Source: Aphrophora alni
Lineage: Eukaryota > Arthropoda > Insecta > Hemiptera > Aphrophoridae
Length of the DNA stretch: 64,000 nucleotides
Reading direction: 5' to 3'
Assembly: GCA_963513935.1 (NCBI GenBank)
Contig: OY740765.1
Location: forward strand, 144,215,618 to 144,279,617
Shown piece after piece: positions 1-11,439 of the stretch. The notes below the pieces were generated by a model. It ran no database searches. It worked only from the letters and a program-made list of their open reading frames with translations, and had not been told where the DNA came from. Position 1 is the first letter of the stretch; each line of letters opens with the position of its first letter. A program made the translations under genes and the position numbers.

Positions 1-1677
1 TTGTTTGTCGTTGTAGCTTTTTTTCGTTTTTAAAGTTTAGTTATTGTTATTGTGCTAAATAAAAGGAAGATCTACAAAAGTAATTAAAAAATGGAAAAAC
101 TATTTAAAGAAAAGTGAGTATACGAAGTTATTACCACTTAGTAATAGAGGTTAGAGGTACGAAACTATAGAGGTTATTTCTACAATTTCCAATCCTAATA
201 CATCTCATCTGGAGTCTAGCCTAGGACTACCAATAGTGAGTGGTTCAGAATCTAAACTAGGAAATAAATTTTAATTTTACAAGGAATTTGAAAGTTCAGA
301 TTTTTTGTATGACATAGTTGATGTAAAATATTTTATGAAATCAATGTTTTTAGTCGATGGTTGTAAGAAGTATGTTCTGAACAATAGTATGATGTGTCGA
401 AGAGAATTGGACTTTCCTTATGACAAACCGATCTTAATGTCAAGTAGCTAACATAATATTACAAATTTCTTCCGGTTGGATAAATATTTCACAATTATCT
501 GAGTGTAAAAGATTTCCTGATTGCTTAATTATAGTTTATAAATACATTTTATGGTCCGTTAGCAATCTTTGTGGTTTCCCCTTAAAGTGTTGAGCCATTG
601 AGCCATTGTCATTAGAATTTTAAAATGAAGACCACAAGTCACATTTAACATCTTTTCAGGAGAACATTTTTAATATTTAAAACTCAGTGATTATGTTAAA
701 ATTCGCCTTATAATTATTCAATAATTTTTATTGAAAGGTTGCTATATTGGTTGTTGGTTTATGTTATAGTTTTATTAAAACTTTTTATACATATTATTGT
801 TATTATTATTTTTTTAAATTCGTCTACATGGACTTATTAAGTTTATCACCTGTAATGAAGGAATTATCATGTTATTTTGTAAAATCATTTAATGAGTGTT
901 TTATGTAAAGAATAAAACACAAAAATAAAGCAAATATATTTTTAATAGAAAAAGTATTAACTTAAATAATGTACGAAACAAGAAATTTACAACATATTTC
1001 CAGTTTTCCAGTTAATTCAATAACTTGTCAAGGTTCGTTTCTTGTCTTTGAATGTAAGTTTGTCATAATAAGCCTTAGCTTTATTGCCACAAAATTTTTT
1101 GAGTTACTGGGTTACTTGGACTTATCAACTTTTCCCCCTGTTTTGAATGGACATGTCAAGTTATTTCCCTGTACTGGTTATTTTATTTTATTATTATTAT
1201 TTTTTTTTAATCTTTTTTTTTTTTCAATCGCTTATATATTGTGACTTATCAAGTTATTAGTTATTACCCTTTACTGTGTTACTCTTAGAAACTATGCAAA
1301 TAAAGCTACAAAGTGGTATAAAAAAAGAAAAATGTCAAAAAATGGACTGAAATTCTTTCCCTGTGATCTTCAAATGTAATGAACATAGAAACTGCACTAA
1401 CAAAACAATACATTCAAAAACACTGTCAACTGCATGACAGAAGAATTCAGATCTATCTCGATGTATTTTTTCATTAAAACTCTAATCAGATAGTTATAAA
1501 AGTGTACGCCGAGTATAAGAGTTTCATAATTTTAGTGAAGCATGAAGATTAATGACGCGGTCCAGTTAAGTAATAGAAAGTTTTAAAAGTAAAAGAAAAT
1601 ACCAAAAAAAAATGAATAATTAGTAAAAATTTAAAAAAAGTAAATCTTATCAAAACGATTTCATGGGCCGTTATGGT
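1..1677. other. AT-rich DNA, no gene seen
   Basis: No reading frame here looks coding. The 91-codon frame at 969-1244 is low-complexity Phe/Leu from poly-T runs and has no splice or homology support. I see no RNA gene and no clear transposon ends. Confidence 0.6.
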
Positions 1678-2287
1678 ACTTACCCAGCCCGATCATACAA
1701 TGTTTTACAATCTGATCGTTTAAATATAATCCCCAAATTTGGGTTCTTGCGACTTGTATATATTAAATTGTAATGGTAGTACAATGTATCTACCCAGTAG
1801 GGTAAATTTATTTAAAACAGTTCTTACGCAACTTTTCTGAAACTCATAATTGTGAATATCATTATCTTCTTGACGTCGGTTACGCCCTAAAGGGCCTCGT
1901 AGATGTATTTATAAAAACTCTCCACTCGCTAAACTCATGTCACTGTTTCGACCCTGGTAAGACTCGAAGCTGTACAAATTTCATGTAGCCTCCTCTCGCT
2001 ACGCTCATTTTTGACAATAATTTCTCTATTTGTCGTCGTAGAGAGGCGAAGTTGGTACAATTACATGTAGGAATGAAATTTGTAAATTTTTATCTAATTT
2101 ACTATATACACAAGAGAGATATAAAAAAAACAGATTAAAATGGCTGCCATTTAAACTTTCATTAGGATTCTGTAAGCACACCAAATTTCATGATCCTATC
2201 TTAATTTTTCAGGCTGCTTAAGTTGGCACAATAACGGCGGCATTTCAAAAGTTCTAACTTACCCTATATTTCATATAATGGGTGAGT
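1678..2287 (-). repeat. Interspersed family 1, copy A (reverse)
   Basis: This copy starts with ACTTACCCAG at 1678 and ends at 2287 with a degenerate GGGTGAGT, the mirror of the family's opening hairpin. In between are recognisable family landmarks in reverse orientation: the GAGCG-TAGCGAG-like track near 1990-2010, and the 'aaaatggctgccatttaaa' block near 2140. About 100-200 bases shorter than the fullest copies because of internal deletion. The family looks like a non-autonomous DNA transposon; no protein is encoded. Confidence 0.7.
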
Positions 2288-3289
2288 AAAATGTATGTCA
2301 ATTAAATACGAACGAGTTACAGCAGAAGCTAGATCTAAATAAAATATCTTTTAATTTTTTGTGTACTGTTATTTCACAAATTATTGATAAGGGATCCTTC
2401 TTTATTTACTTATCTCTCATAAGAAGCATAAACTCAGTAATAAAAAAAAATTAGGGTTTTCTTTCTCAGGATTACATAGTATGAAAACATTTTTAGGGAT
2501 ATAGTACGAGTTTGTTTTGTATGTTTGTATGAGAAAGTACTCTATGGGGTCACTTATAATGAATATGTCATTGGCAATTCCGAAGTAACTTAAAACTGTA
2601 TCTACACCTATCTCCTTATAATCTTGGTTTAGATCCTTCTCTTTCATCTTTCGCTTTTCTCTTAATTCTTGACTTTCCCGATCCTGACGCAGGGGGGGGG
2701 GCGGTATTTTATCCTCTTCTATTCTTCCATTTTAAAAGGCGATGATGACCAGAAGATTTTTCACCTTTAAACAATAAAAGAAATAATGTATTAGAAAGTT
2801 AGTGCACTATAATGGTATCGTTTATTCTTCGTAAAGATCCCCGGAGCTTAATTTTACCACAATATTTCCACCCAAAATTTTAAGACCTTCATATTAAGAA
2901 TATACTGGCCAAATATAAAACATGAATTTGTAAGTACTGTTAAACTAGAACAAGGTTGAAATTTATCAATTAGGCGACATGAACACGTTCATTGATTTGA
3001 CAGAAACAATCATTTCCAGGTAATTATTAATATTCATAGTTATTATAAATAAGTTGAGACCCAAAATAATTTACAAACTGTCTGAACAGGTTGTGATAAG
3101 AAGAACGGGTTAGAACTGGTTTACGATAAGCTCCAGGGTTTTCGTAATATTTGAAAGTATGGAACAACTAGAATTCAGTAAAACTATATTAGTTGGTATT
3201 ACTTCAATGTATGAAGTTTGACATTTGGTATCCCCCTCCAATGTTCCACTTCGCCTAATTGCACATAAATAATCAATGATTGTTGATCA
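2288..3289. other. AT-rich spacer with a G10 run
   Basis: No gene is supported. A minus-strand frame at 2417-2647 (76 codons) has a fairly ordinary amino-acid mix but no acceptor/donor context or recognisable domain, so I leave it uncalled. A homopolymer of ten G occupies 2692-2701, unusual in such AT-rich DNA. Confidence 0.5.
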
Positions 3290-3907
3290 AGCTTCATATT
3301 TCAGGAACTCAGGAAACCGATAAAGTGACTTTTGATTTGCTGTCCGTCCATCGTCGTCGTCCTTGTCCTCTCTACGTAAACACGACAACGACGCACAAAA
3401 ATTTAAAACATCAATTTAGCTACAGATAACAATAATGTACACATATATAGCTATATTAAATTTCAGAACAATCAAATTGAAAGTGTCGAAATTGCGGCTA
3501 TTTTAAACAGATTTTTGTTTTTACCTCGTGTGTTATTCAACTTCTAACACATTAAATTAAATAAATATTTGCAGAATTTAATTCTGAATCTAATGGTACC
3601 AACCCGATTTCTCTACGATACTAGTGAAGTTATTGTTAAAAATGTAATTTCAAACTTTAGTGTCCCAAGAAAATGCCACATTAAGTTACGATATCCAGCA
3701 AGGTTGAGTCACCGACACGAGCGTAGCGAGGGAGACTTTTTCACATTTGTATAGCATTAATATCTCTTTAACCGAGATACTGATACGAGGAAAGCGTTTG
3801 AAAACTTTTTAATATATCTACGAGGCCATGTACAATGCTCAAGAAAGAAACTTTCAGACATTTAGAGGATCTATTTGTATTTCATTGTATGAACGGGTTG
3901 GGTAAGT
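3290..3907 (+). repeat. Interspersed family 1, copy B (5' truncated)
   Basis: Begins inside the family near the 'ggaaaccgataaagtgac' landmark. It continues through the CCGTCC-TCGTCGTC track, the 'caccgacacgagcgtagcga' block at about 3711-3730, and ends with GGGTAAGTACCAT at about 3900. The first 70-80 bases of the consensus are missing. Confidence 0.7.
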
Positions 3908-4164
3908 ACCATACTAGCACTCTTTAATTTTTTGTGTGTGTGTTTCGGATAACTAACAGATAATCCACAGCCACACGATCCTGCTCTTTATATATATGTG
4001 TACCTACAGATGCGTCGATTATTATATATTGAAACTGGCTGTGTAGAACTTTACTGACACCAACTTTTCCCTAAAATGCTCACTTTCTATTGTTTAAATA
4101 GAAAAATCAACACCAACAAATGTTTGTAAATTGGCATTTTCAGTAATACAGGATATGCTCGTAA

Positions 4165-4395
4165 TTTTTATTCTTGTTATTGTTTAAAGGCAAAACACGT
4201 CTCGGTAACGCCCTAACCTAACCTAATTGCCCTATATAATAAAAATAGAAAGAAATGAACACAAAACAACCACTATCTCTCTATTACTCTAATAGCATCG
4301 GGTTCGGAAGAGAGCAAGAGTTGGTCTAGAAGGACTTGATATGAAGGATGAAAGTGAGGTATTTAACCTAAGATTACGATGAATTTAAAACGGAC
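4165..4395 (+). repeat. Interspersed family 2, copy 1
   Basis: One of four related stretches in the window (also near 9420, 15460, 23370). Shared landmarks are a start like TTGTTTAAAGGCnAAA followed by CTCGGT, an A-rich GAAGAAAAGAAT segment, CTCTAATAG, GGAAGAGA-CAAGAGTTnGT, and GATATGAAnGATGAAAG. Copies are heavily diverged and no protein is visible. SINE-like or a piece of a larger element; class unresolved. Confidence 0.5.
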
Positions 4396-4696
4396 TAAAA
4401 AGTATAAAATAATTTTTCATGACCCTTCTACAATTTTGAGGGAGGATTGTTAGTGGCTATGGATATATTTGGAATACTTGGAGAGAAAAACGTGGGGCGC
4501 AGGCAATCTATGATAGTTAAGGAGGAGTAAATAAATTAAATTACAGTGAATCTATCTCATTTCCGATTCATTGAAATTAGGTGTGAATTCAACCGGACTG
4601 TCTACTTGTATTATTTACTGGCTGCGCCCCACGTTTTTTGTGAAAATTGTAGAAGGGTCATGAAAAATTATTTTATACTTTTTAGTCCGTTTTAAA
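4384..4696. repeat. Nested inverted-repeat (foldback) element
   Basis: Arms 4384-4437 and 4643-4696 are 54-base perfect inverted repeats. Inside them a second perfect 17-base inverted pair lies at 4486-4502 and 4622-4638 (AAAAACGTGGGGCGCAG and its complement). The gap between outer and inner arm is 48 bases on the left and 4 on the right, so one side gained or lost about 44 bases after the palindrome formed. Looks like a short foldback transposon or a palindromic duplication; it overlaps the end of the family 2 copy. Confidence 0.75.
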
Positions 4697-4699
4697 AAT

Positions 4700-5690
4700 G
4701 TGGTTTGTTAAAAAAATATTTTAATTTGATTTATTATTTTCTGTTTTTTAGTCTTATGTCCGGGTGAAAGATTTCAATCAGTTTTGTATATATTGATGAG
4801 ACTCTGACAGGGACATATATAGGAAATTCCCAATGCATTTCACATCCTGTTTAGCTGCAAATGTCTGAAATTCAAAATATTACCTCTTATTACCTGTTGT
4901 TTAAACAAATGTAGAGACGTGAAACCAACTGAATATTGTATTGTCATCCAATTTTGACCTATGTTCAAAATTTCAGGTCTCTTGCTTATCAGGAAGTTAG
5001 TTTAAACTCGATTGCAAAATTCCACCCGGACAGACAGACAGACAGATACGACGGAAACCGAACTAATAAAAACGTGGTAAAAAGTTGTAGATCCATCGGG
5101 ATTATCACGCCCGAACTGACTATAGTTGGCCTCTGAGGCCACTTATTTAAAGCACAGACAGCAAACTGAACCAAGTGTTATACCCTCTCCTCCACTATTA
5201 CAATCCACTGTGCATCTAGTAGAAATAGCTGAGGCTACATATCGCTTACTATGAACTTGTAATAATGGCGAAGTCACCATGGTAATAAATTCTAATAACG
5301 AGCAATGCGAATCCTGATTTCATCACACAACCCTACGAGGACGTACTTTCACTTCTAAAGTTGTATGACAACTTAATTCAACGTTGGAAATTGGAAAGGA
5401 GTTCACGTTACACTTTTGCGTGTTTTTACTTAAATTACATTATTATTTATTTTGCGTCAAGTAAAAAGCCAAGCAATTGGCCATTTTTTTTACATAAAGA
5501 GAACTTTTTTATGGGGAAAGCGGACTTTTATACCCTTAAAACTTCAACTTAAGCTTTTTATGTGCTTCTATATAGTGTGCACAAAATACATGTTCGTGGT
5601 TACACAAGGTTATTTAATAAGAAACTGAGAACTTTCAAGACGTGTTCTGCTGGTAAAAAATAAAGAATAAAGTACATAAAAACGTAGGCC
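4700..5690. other. Dispersed-repeat tail and plain AT-rich DNA
   Basis: Around 5029-5048 there is a GACAGACAGACAGA track followed by ACGACGGAAACC. Such tracks are common in tails of insect interspersed repeats. Frames on both strands over 4936-5174 overlap this track and are not believed. Nothing else recognisable. Confidence 0.4.
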
Positions 5691-6010
5691 TAAAACGCTT
5701 AATTTCCCGTCTATCCGCCATTTTTTTTAAACGTAACTTTAGAAATAGTAAGATATTAAGATCAGATTTGAACAAGCATATTTTTGTTACGGTTTACAAG
5801 TGTACTAAAAAACAAAATATTTATTTGGTATATTTTCAAAATGGTGGCCGTTTAAAATATCTAACATCTCGAAAACCGTTAACTTAACATAACCTAACCT
5901 TTAATATTTTGATAAGGGTCAAATTATTTTCCTTAGTAGGGCCTATTAAAGATATTTTTGGTTTGGTTTGACATTTTCAAATTTCAGAACCTTCACTCTA
6001 ATATTATAAT
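5690..6010. repeat. Foldback family 3, partial copy
   Basis: Carries the family landmarks seen complete at 43811-44432: an 'agatattaagatcagatttga'-like segment, a 'tttacaagtgtact' segment, 'tttcaaaatggtggccgttt' and 'ctcgaaaaccgttaac'. Only about half of the palindrome is recognisable, and it is diverged. Confidence 0.55.
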
Positions 6011-6121
6011 TCATAAGGTCTAAAATAAAAATATTCTGACAAAAAATTATAAAAATTCGAAAATGTGTTTTTAGGCTAATTACATGTGTTACAAATGCCA
6101 AGTATATTCCATTAATATCCA

Positions 6122-6807
6122 GGTATTTATATATCTTCGTTTAAATCGGTACCTGCTATGGTCATGTATTTATAAATCTTCGTGAGGATTGGAACCTGCT
6201 ATGGTCAGGTATTTATATATCTTCGTGAGGATTGGAACCTGCTATGGTCAGGTATTTATATATCTTCGTGAGGATTGGAACCTGCTATGGTCAGGTATTT
6301 ATATATCTTCGTGAGGATTGGAACCTGCTATGGTCAGGTATTTATATATCTTCGTGAGGATTGGAACCTGCTATGGTCAGGTATTTATATATCTTCGTGA
6401 GGATTGGAACCTGCTATGGTCAGGTATTTATATATCTTCGTGAGGATTGGAACCTGCTATGGTCAGGTATTTATATATCTTCGTGAGGATTGGAACCTGC
6501 TATGGTCAGGTATTTATATATCTTCGTGAGGATTGGAACCTGCTATGGTCAGGTATTTATATATCTTCGTGAGGATTGGAACCTGCTATGGTCAGGTATT
6601 TATATATCTTCGTGAGGATTGGAACCTGCTATGGTCAGGTATTTATATATCTTCGTGAGGATTGGAACCTGCTATGGTCAGGTATTTATATATCTTCGTG
6701 AGGATTGGAACCTGCTATGGTCAGATATTTATATATTTTCGTGAAAATTGGAACCTGCTATGGTTAGGTATTTATATAACTTCGTGAAAATTGGAACCTG
6801 CTATGGT
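6122..6807. repeat. 43-bp minisatellite, about 16 units
   Basis: Tandem array with an exact 43-base period (for example GTGAGG at 6183 and again at 6226). Each unit contains TTATATATCTTCGTGAGG and GGAACCTGCTATGGTCAG. Central units are identical to each other. The first two units and the last two carry several substitutions (for example GTTTAAATC instead of GTGAGGATT at the left, GTGAAAATT at the right). This gradient is what recent expansion or conversion in the middle produces. No open frame of interest and no spacers. Confidence 0.95.
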
Positions 6808-8289
6808 AGATTTTTTTTCTATTTCTAAAGAACTCGGAGGATCAAAGATTAGGAATAAATTTTCCTCAAATATATTTCACTTCAAAATTATGTCGTGTGT
6901 TGTCTCAGACTGTACAAATTGCCACGGGTTAGATCCAAAATGTTAAGGTTTTCTTGTATGGTTCAATATCCAGCTACAAAGCTATAAAGGGTTTTATAGT
7001 AAGTAAACGTGACAGGAGCTAGGTATTTAGGATTCCTAGAAAATAGTTTGATGAACTTCATTGAAGACCTCCAACTTTCTATATCAGGATGAAATTAATT
7101 TTCCAGCAAGACGGAGTACAACAATATTGACTATTTAGGTGTGTTATAAAACTCTAAATTCAACAGTATTCATAAAACAATACAGGTATAACCGAAATTA
7201 AAACAAAAGTATTAAGAAATTGGTCCTTATTACCATGTATTATAAATGGAACTTGGTGAACATTCAGGGCTTATATCTCGTAAACAAGTACGAATACAAA
7301 AAATACACTAGAATAAAAACGTATTAAAATCTCGTTTAATATCTAAATTAAACATTAAAAATGGGATTTTCATAAGATATTTTAAAGTTGACTGCCATAT
7401 TCGAAAATGACAGTCGAATTTAAAAAAATTCAAATACACAAAACAGAGGGGGAAAAAAGGTAAGGTCCTCTATTTGAACTTTTCTATAAATCTTATATTT
7501 TGAAAAATCCGAATGATGGGTCAGTTAAAAAACACCCTGTATAAATACGAGTATAATAGAATTAAATAATTAAATGCTACGATTTATATATTTTTTTGAA
7601 TACTATAATGTTACCATCAATTTGCAACAGTTCTCTTCAAGGGTTATCTCAAACTAACCTGAGGTTAAGTTTTCTAACCGCTGATTCGAACTGATGATGA
7701 CCGACTCCTCGCCGTATTCAAGTATTTCTTGTTGTAAAAAATTTTATTTTTAGTCAGTTATTAATTACAAATTGTTACCAATATATTTAAGTGGTTTTAA
7801 AGGTACTTGATAGTGATAAGTGATAGTGTTCATGTTATTAATGTGGCTTACAAACTAACACTGTTTTTCACTTTGTTCTCCAAGTTTATCACTTGATAAC
7901 TGCAGTTGATTATTCCCGAAACGTCGTGTACTAGTTTTTGTATACGCAAATGATAGCAACTATCCGATTAAACCATATTATTTAAGTGATTAAACATTTT
8001 AAGTTTTATTTCTACATCTGCAATTTATGTGAAACAGTAGAGGAACAATTTATAACATAAAACGTAATGTTTATCCGTTCACGTTTAATTAGCACGTGGA
8101 AATAAAGCAATTAAGTTTATCGTTGTAAAATTGCCACTTGTTGAAACGTCCAATTATCTCAAAATATCTTGGACAATTATTTCTTTCGCATTCAGTTATA
8201 GACCAATTATTTCTTTGTCTTTCAATGACGATCACAGGTAAATTACAGTTATTCAACTTGTAAGACTTGAAGGAGAAAATTGTAATGAT
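6808..8289. other. No gene; partial foldback repeat
   Basis: Between about 7290 and 7550 lies half of a 'CAGGGTGT'-type foldback repeat (reverse orientation, ending AACACCCTGTATAAAT at about 7535-7550). The remainder is AT-rich with no coding frame. Confidence 0.45.
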
Positions 8290-8364
8290 TTAAAATTGAC
8301 ATGAGGGAATGTAAGTGTGAAGAAATACATACAGAATGTTCAAGAAGTCCACAATATACAAGTG

Positions 8365-8376
8365 AGATACAATAAC
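8365..8376 (+). repeat. Target-site duplication, left copy
   Basis: AGATACAATAAC, the same 12 bases as at 9003-9014, directly borders the poly-A end of the inserted LINE. Confidence 0.85.
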
Positions 8377-9002
8377 TTTTTTTTATATATTTTTTTTTAT
8401 TAAGACTGGGGAGAGTGTTTTATAAAACCTCCTGCACTGCGACCTAGTTAGATCTTTTGTGCCCCTCTCTTGTTGGACTCAGGAGAGATCTATGTCTTTG
8501 ACAAAATTGATCAGACCCCTGGTCGGGAGATTTAGTAATTCTTCTTCCGAAATGAAGATAAATTCTAGAAATTTATGTCTTTTTTGGCATAAGGCCGGGC
8601 ACTCCATGATGATGTGTTCCATGCGTTCCACCTCTTCACCACCTGCAGTACCTGCAAGTATCATCGTCCACCAGGCCCATCTTACTTAAGTGATACCTGC
8701 AATGGATATGTCCTGTTAGTATACCACAGAGGAGTTTAAGCTCCCTTCTGCTTAGGTTTAGCACTTCCTTCCCTCTCTTTTTATTAGGGCTAAGGAACTT
8801 CTTGGAATGTATAAGACCCGGCAATGTATTCCAGGTTCTGTTGATTACTTTGTTGGCCCAGTTGGTAATAACCTCCTGGTAATCCCTAGGGCCAAATCCA
8901 TACATAGGAGATGGCCCTGTAAAGAGTTTAGATGCACTAAGTTTAGCTTGCTGATCTGCTTCCTCGTTGCCTGCTATTCCCTCATGCCGTGGCACCCAGA
9001 CA
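8377..9002 (-). mobile_element. 5'-truncated R1/LOA-type LINE, 3' end of ORF2
   Basis: Reading the minus strand from 9002: the first recognisable residues are WVPRHEGIAGNEEADQQAK, the terminal motif of a LINE RNase H domain. After about 100 residues comes the C-terminal zinc-knuckle region (C-R-Y-C, then EHIIMECPAL). A frame change near 8640-8655, in a duplicated 'cctgca(g/a)tacctgcaagta' patch, separates the two Cys pairs, so the copy is dead. The strand ends in an A-rich tail (about 8377-8401). The insert is flanked by the 12-base duplication AGATACAATAAC. The 5' truncation, poly-A tail and target duplication are the signature of target-primed reverse transcription. It sits inside an older plus-strand RT relic. 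A related C-terminus lies at 46660-47150. Confidence 0.9.
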
Positions 9003-9014
9003 AGATACAATAAC
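9003..9014 (+). repeat. Target-site duplication, right copy
   Basis: AGATACAATAAC, identical to 8365-8376, at the 5'-truncated end of the LINE insertion. Confidence 0.85.
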
Positions 9015-9419
9015 ATAATCATTTGAGTTAACTAGGGTCTGAAACAGGGTGACGTGTTGGTTCCTATCTTATTTATCTGACGAAATAAGAAAATGTATAT
9101 AGATATCCCAAGAGTACTTTATAATAAACTGCACTGCCGATGTCATAGCAATCATAATTAGATCGAGTAAGAAGATACATTGAAGTCTAAAAACGAGTAG
9201 GAAGGGTATATGACTAATAAAAGAAATGTAGGCAAAACCAATATGATAAGTCAGACACAGGCAAAATATATTAATAGACGATGACTGTAAAGAAACAGTG
9301 GGTGTTTCACGGAACTAGAAAAGATGATATCTGGGGATAAGAGCGAGAAGCCAGAGATAAGGATAATGGTAACTCTAGCCAACAAGACCTATTTAAACTC
9401 TTGCAAACAAGACCCTTGT

Positions 9420-9612
9420 TTGTTTTTAAATGTGTTTGTTGTTGTTTAAAAGCGAAAAACCTCTCGGTCATCATCGTCTTTTAAAAGAAGATAACAAAAC
9501 TCTAGGCTTTGAATTCTTTAATAGCATTATGATCGGAAAATAACAAAAGTTATTCATGAGAGATTTGATTGGTAAGATGAAAGAGGAATCTTACTCTGGG
9601 TAACATTAGGAT
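9420..9612 (+). repeat. Interspersed family 2, copy 2
   Basis: Starts TTGTTTAAAAGCGAAAAACC-TCTCGGTCATCATCG and runs through AGCATTATGATCGGAA and GGTAAGATGAAAGAGG, matching the copies at 4165, 15460 and 23370. Inserted into the RT relic between its thumb region and its C-terminal tail. Confidence 0.55.
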
Positions 9613-9799
9613 TAATATAACCGTACTCAATCTAATGATAAGCTGATGGAGGTTCTCATCACTTTTAATGTGCTGTATATAATCACTTTCATGTCAAGAG
9701 ATATCCAGTGTATATACAAAATCATAGTGCGACTCAAACCTATGCTATGTTTGTGAAATCTAGATATTATAGGAGTACCGCTTAGAAAAGAACCTCGCA

Positions 9800-9990
9800 C
9801 CGGTTTTGTCTCGTGCAGGTAGAACTGGGGTGGGAGGGGGAGAGCCCGACTTAGGCCAGACATACTCGCCCGCTGCTTCATTGCGTAGGGCTTATTATTT
9901 TCCAGCGACTAATCCCCACCACCGCTCCAATCCCCTCCCCACCATGCGCGCCCGAGCCATTCTCGAGATGACGGTTCTGCGCAGGTTTTT
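9800..9990 (+). other. GC-rich island of unknown origin
   Basis: A conspicuous GC-rich segment with runs such as GGTGGGAGGGGGAG and CCCCTCCCCACCATGCGCGC. It contrasts sharply with the surrounding AT-rich DNA. A 102-codon plus frame (9806-10114) passes through it but changes character halfway and is not believed. Probably an inserted non-autonomous element; I see neither ends nor a target duplication. Confidence 0.4.
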
Positions 9991-10290
9991 GCCTATAATA
10001 CAAAAAGCACCGGAACGACTGGAATTAAGGAAACTCCTAAAGCGGATTCTAAGCCAAGCACATAGACACTGGGAAGGAATAATACTGTATAACAATGAGA
10101 TGCACCAACGATAGAAAGAGACATAAAACTAGGTTAACCTTGTCTTGAGAATGGACTAAAATAACACCAATAACATACTTGGGATAAATTAGGAAGGTAA
10201 AAGATCAAAAGGGCGTCCAGTGAAGAGATGCACGTTACAACAAGGATGCAAGAGAGATGGTTGTACTAGATAGAGATAGTTAGCCGTTTT
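9985..10290 (+). pseudogene. LINE C-terminal relic
   Basis: Plus-strand fragments resemble the C-terminus of endonuclease-RT LINEs: RKLLKRIL near 10035 and, near 10207, KGRPVKRC, where intact elements carry an R-x-GRPK+RW segment. Frame is broken several times. Likely the distal end of the RT relic beginning near 8290, separated by later insertions. Confidence 0.4.
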
Positions 10291-10479
10291 CAAAATGAAG
10301 GCCGTTTTTTTAATGTCGAATATTTCATAAACCTTTAACTATAAAAAATACATTTTTAATGTCAAAAGATAACTGACTTATCGATAAAAATAACAAAAAC
10401 AAAATTTCTCAATTATTTACTAAAATAAAAGTTTATGAAACCATACTTTCCTTATCATAATTGTATGTACTACATTTAT

Positions 10480-10525
10480 TCAATCAAGTGCGTTTCAACG
10501 ACAAAGTCGTCATCCTCAGCGATAC
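10480..10525 (-). ncRNA. Degenerate hammerhead-like motif (copy a)
   Basis: Minus strand: CTGAGGA (10519-10513), then a stem ACGAC-TTT-GTCGT, then GAAA (10496-10493), the same layout as at 38674-38718. The cleavage triplet position reads CAC instead of NUH, and stem I is poorly paired, so this copy is probably inactive. Confidence 0.4.
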
Positions 10526-10642
10526 ATAAGTTACAATAACAAAACTATAACTCAGGTGCTTAGATGGTTCATGCGTGTATTGGATTATAATGTGGACACG
10601 TTGAACGTTTGTTGTAATATTGTACTTAATATATTATGTTTT

Positions 10643-11417
10643 ACTTACCCAGTATACGAAGTATAGGGTAAGTTTGGTAACTAACTCTATTTTTGACTTA
10701 TCTATACGTTTCATGGCTTCGGGGAAACCTAAAAATGGATTTTTGACATGCTCTTCGTCCATGGTAGTTCTCGTCTCTACGTGAACACGATAGCGGCAAC
10801 AAAAATTAAGATATAAATATTTAATTCGGTTTAAGGCTCTATATGTATCCTCATATAGAACACTATTTAAATTTTTAAAAAATGAAAGTAGATATGGCAA
10901 CCATTTAAAACAGTTTTCTGTTCTTATCTCGTATGTTATTCAACTTAAACCACTCTAAATTAGTTAAAATTTGTAGATTTCAATACTGCATATGATGACA
11001 CCGACACCACCTCTTTAAGAATACCGAAGTTACTCTGAGAAATGTAATTTAAAACCTTGATTACCTAGAAAATTATTAAGATTCGTATAGTTATAAGATC
11101 CAGCAGGGCCGAGTCATCGACACGAGCGTAGCGAGTAGTGGCTCCTCCACATTGGTACAACTTCGAGGCCACCAGAGCCTAGACCCTGACACCAGCGAAA
11201 CTAGTGAACATTTTTTAATTCATACATATTTACTAGGCGACATCAAGAAATTAGTGAGGCTTCAAAATACCCGTGTAATAACTATTTTAAATACTTACCC
11301 TACTATTAAGACCCCTTGATCTAGCAACACAATTTTACATTAAGACACAAGTAACCAACTTTTGGGCGTTACATTAAAAGGAATTTGTATTACATTGTAT
11401 GATGGGGCTGGGTAAGT
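10643..11417 (+). repeat. Interspersed family 1, copy C (near complete)
   Basis: Runs from ACTTACCCAG at 10643, immediately followed by a hairpin whose second arm is GGGTAAGT, to CTGGGTAAGT at 11408-11417. The ends are thus perfect 10-base inverted repeats. Internal landmarks: 'acgatagcggcaacaaaaat' near 10787, a Lys/Gly-free 'gacacgagcgtagcgag' block near 11121, 'gatctagcaa' and 'cattgtatgatggggctggg' near the right end. No protein. The best copy to use as a reference for the family together with 59957-60653. Confidence 0.8.
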
Positions 11418-11439
11418 ATCTATGATGGCGTCCTTCAAA

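Larger units (their letters stand above)
8290..9415 (+). pseudogene. RTE-like LINE reverse transcriptase relic, split
   Basis: This is a decayed reverse transcriptase on the plus strand, interrupted by the minus-strand LINE at 8377-9002. Left of the insertion (about 8310-8376) a frame ends in a KYIQ...VRYNN-type segment. Right of it, from about 9030, GLKQGDVLVPILF is the classic RT 'QGDxxSPxLF' motif. Around 9300-9400 a segment resembling the FxYLG...EI..RI..A thumb region is visible. Many stops and frame changes: a pseudogene. The order and type of motifs fit the endonuclease-RT LINEs abundant in insects; the clade call (RTE-like) is by motif memory and is tentative. A C-terminal tail probably from the same element lies at 9985-10290. 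Confidence 0.65.

Noticed and set aside
969..1244. 91-codon plus-strand frame
   Set aside because: Phe/Leu/Ile-rich from T runs, without splice or homology support.
6122..6807. CRISPR-like regular array
   Set aside because: Units are directly adjacent with no unique spacers; it is a plain minisatellite in a eukaryotic genome.
7680..7935. CTGATGATGACC followed at distance by CCCGAAACGTCG
   Set aside because: Looks like pieces of a hammerhead core, but the two parts are more than 200 bases apart with no pairing stem.
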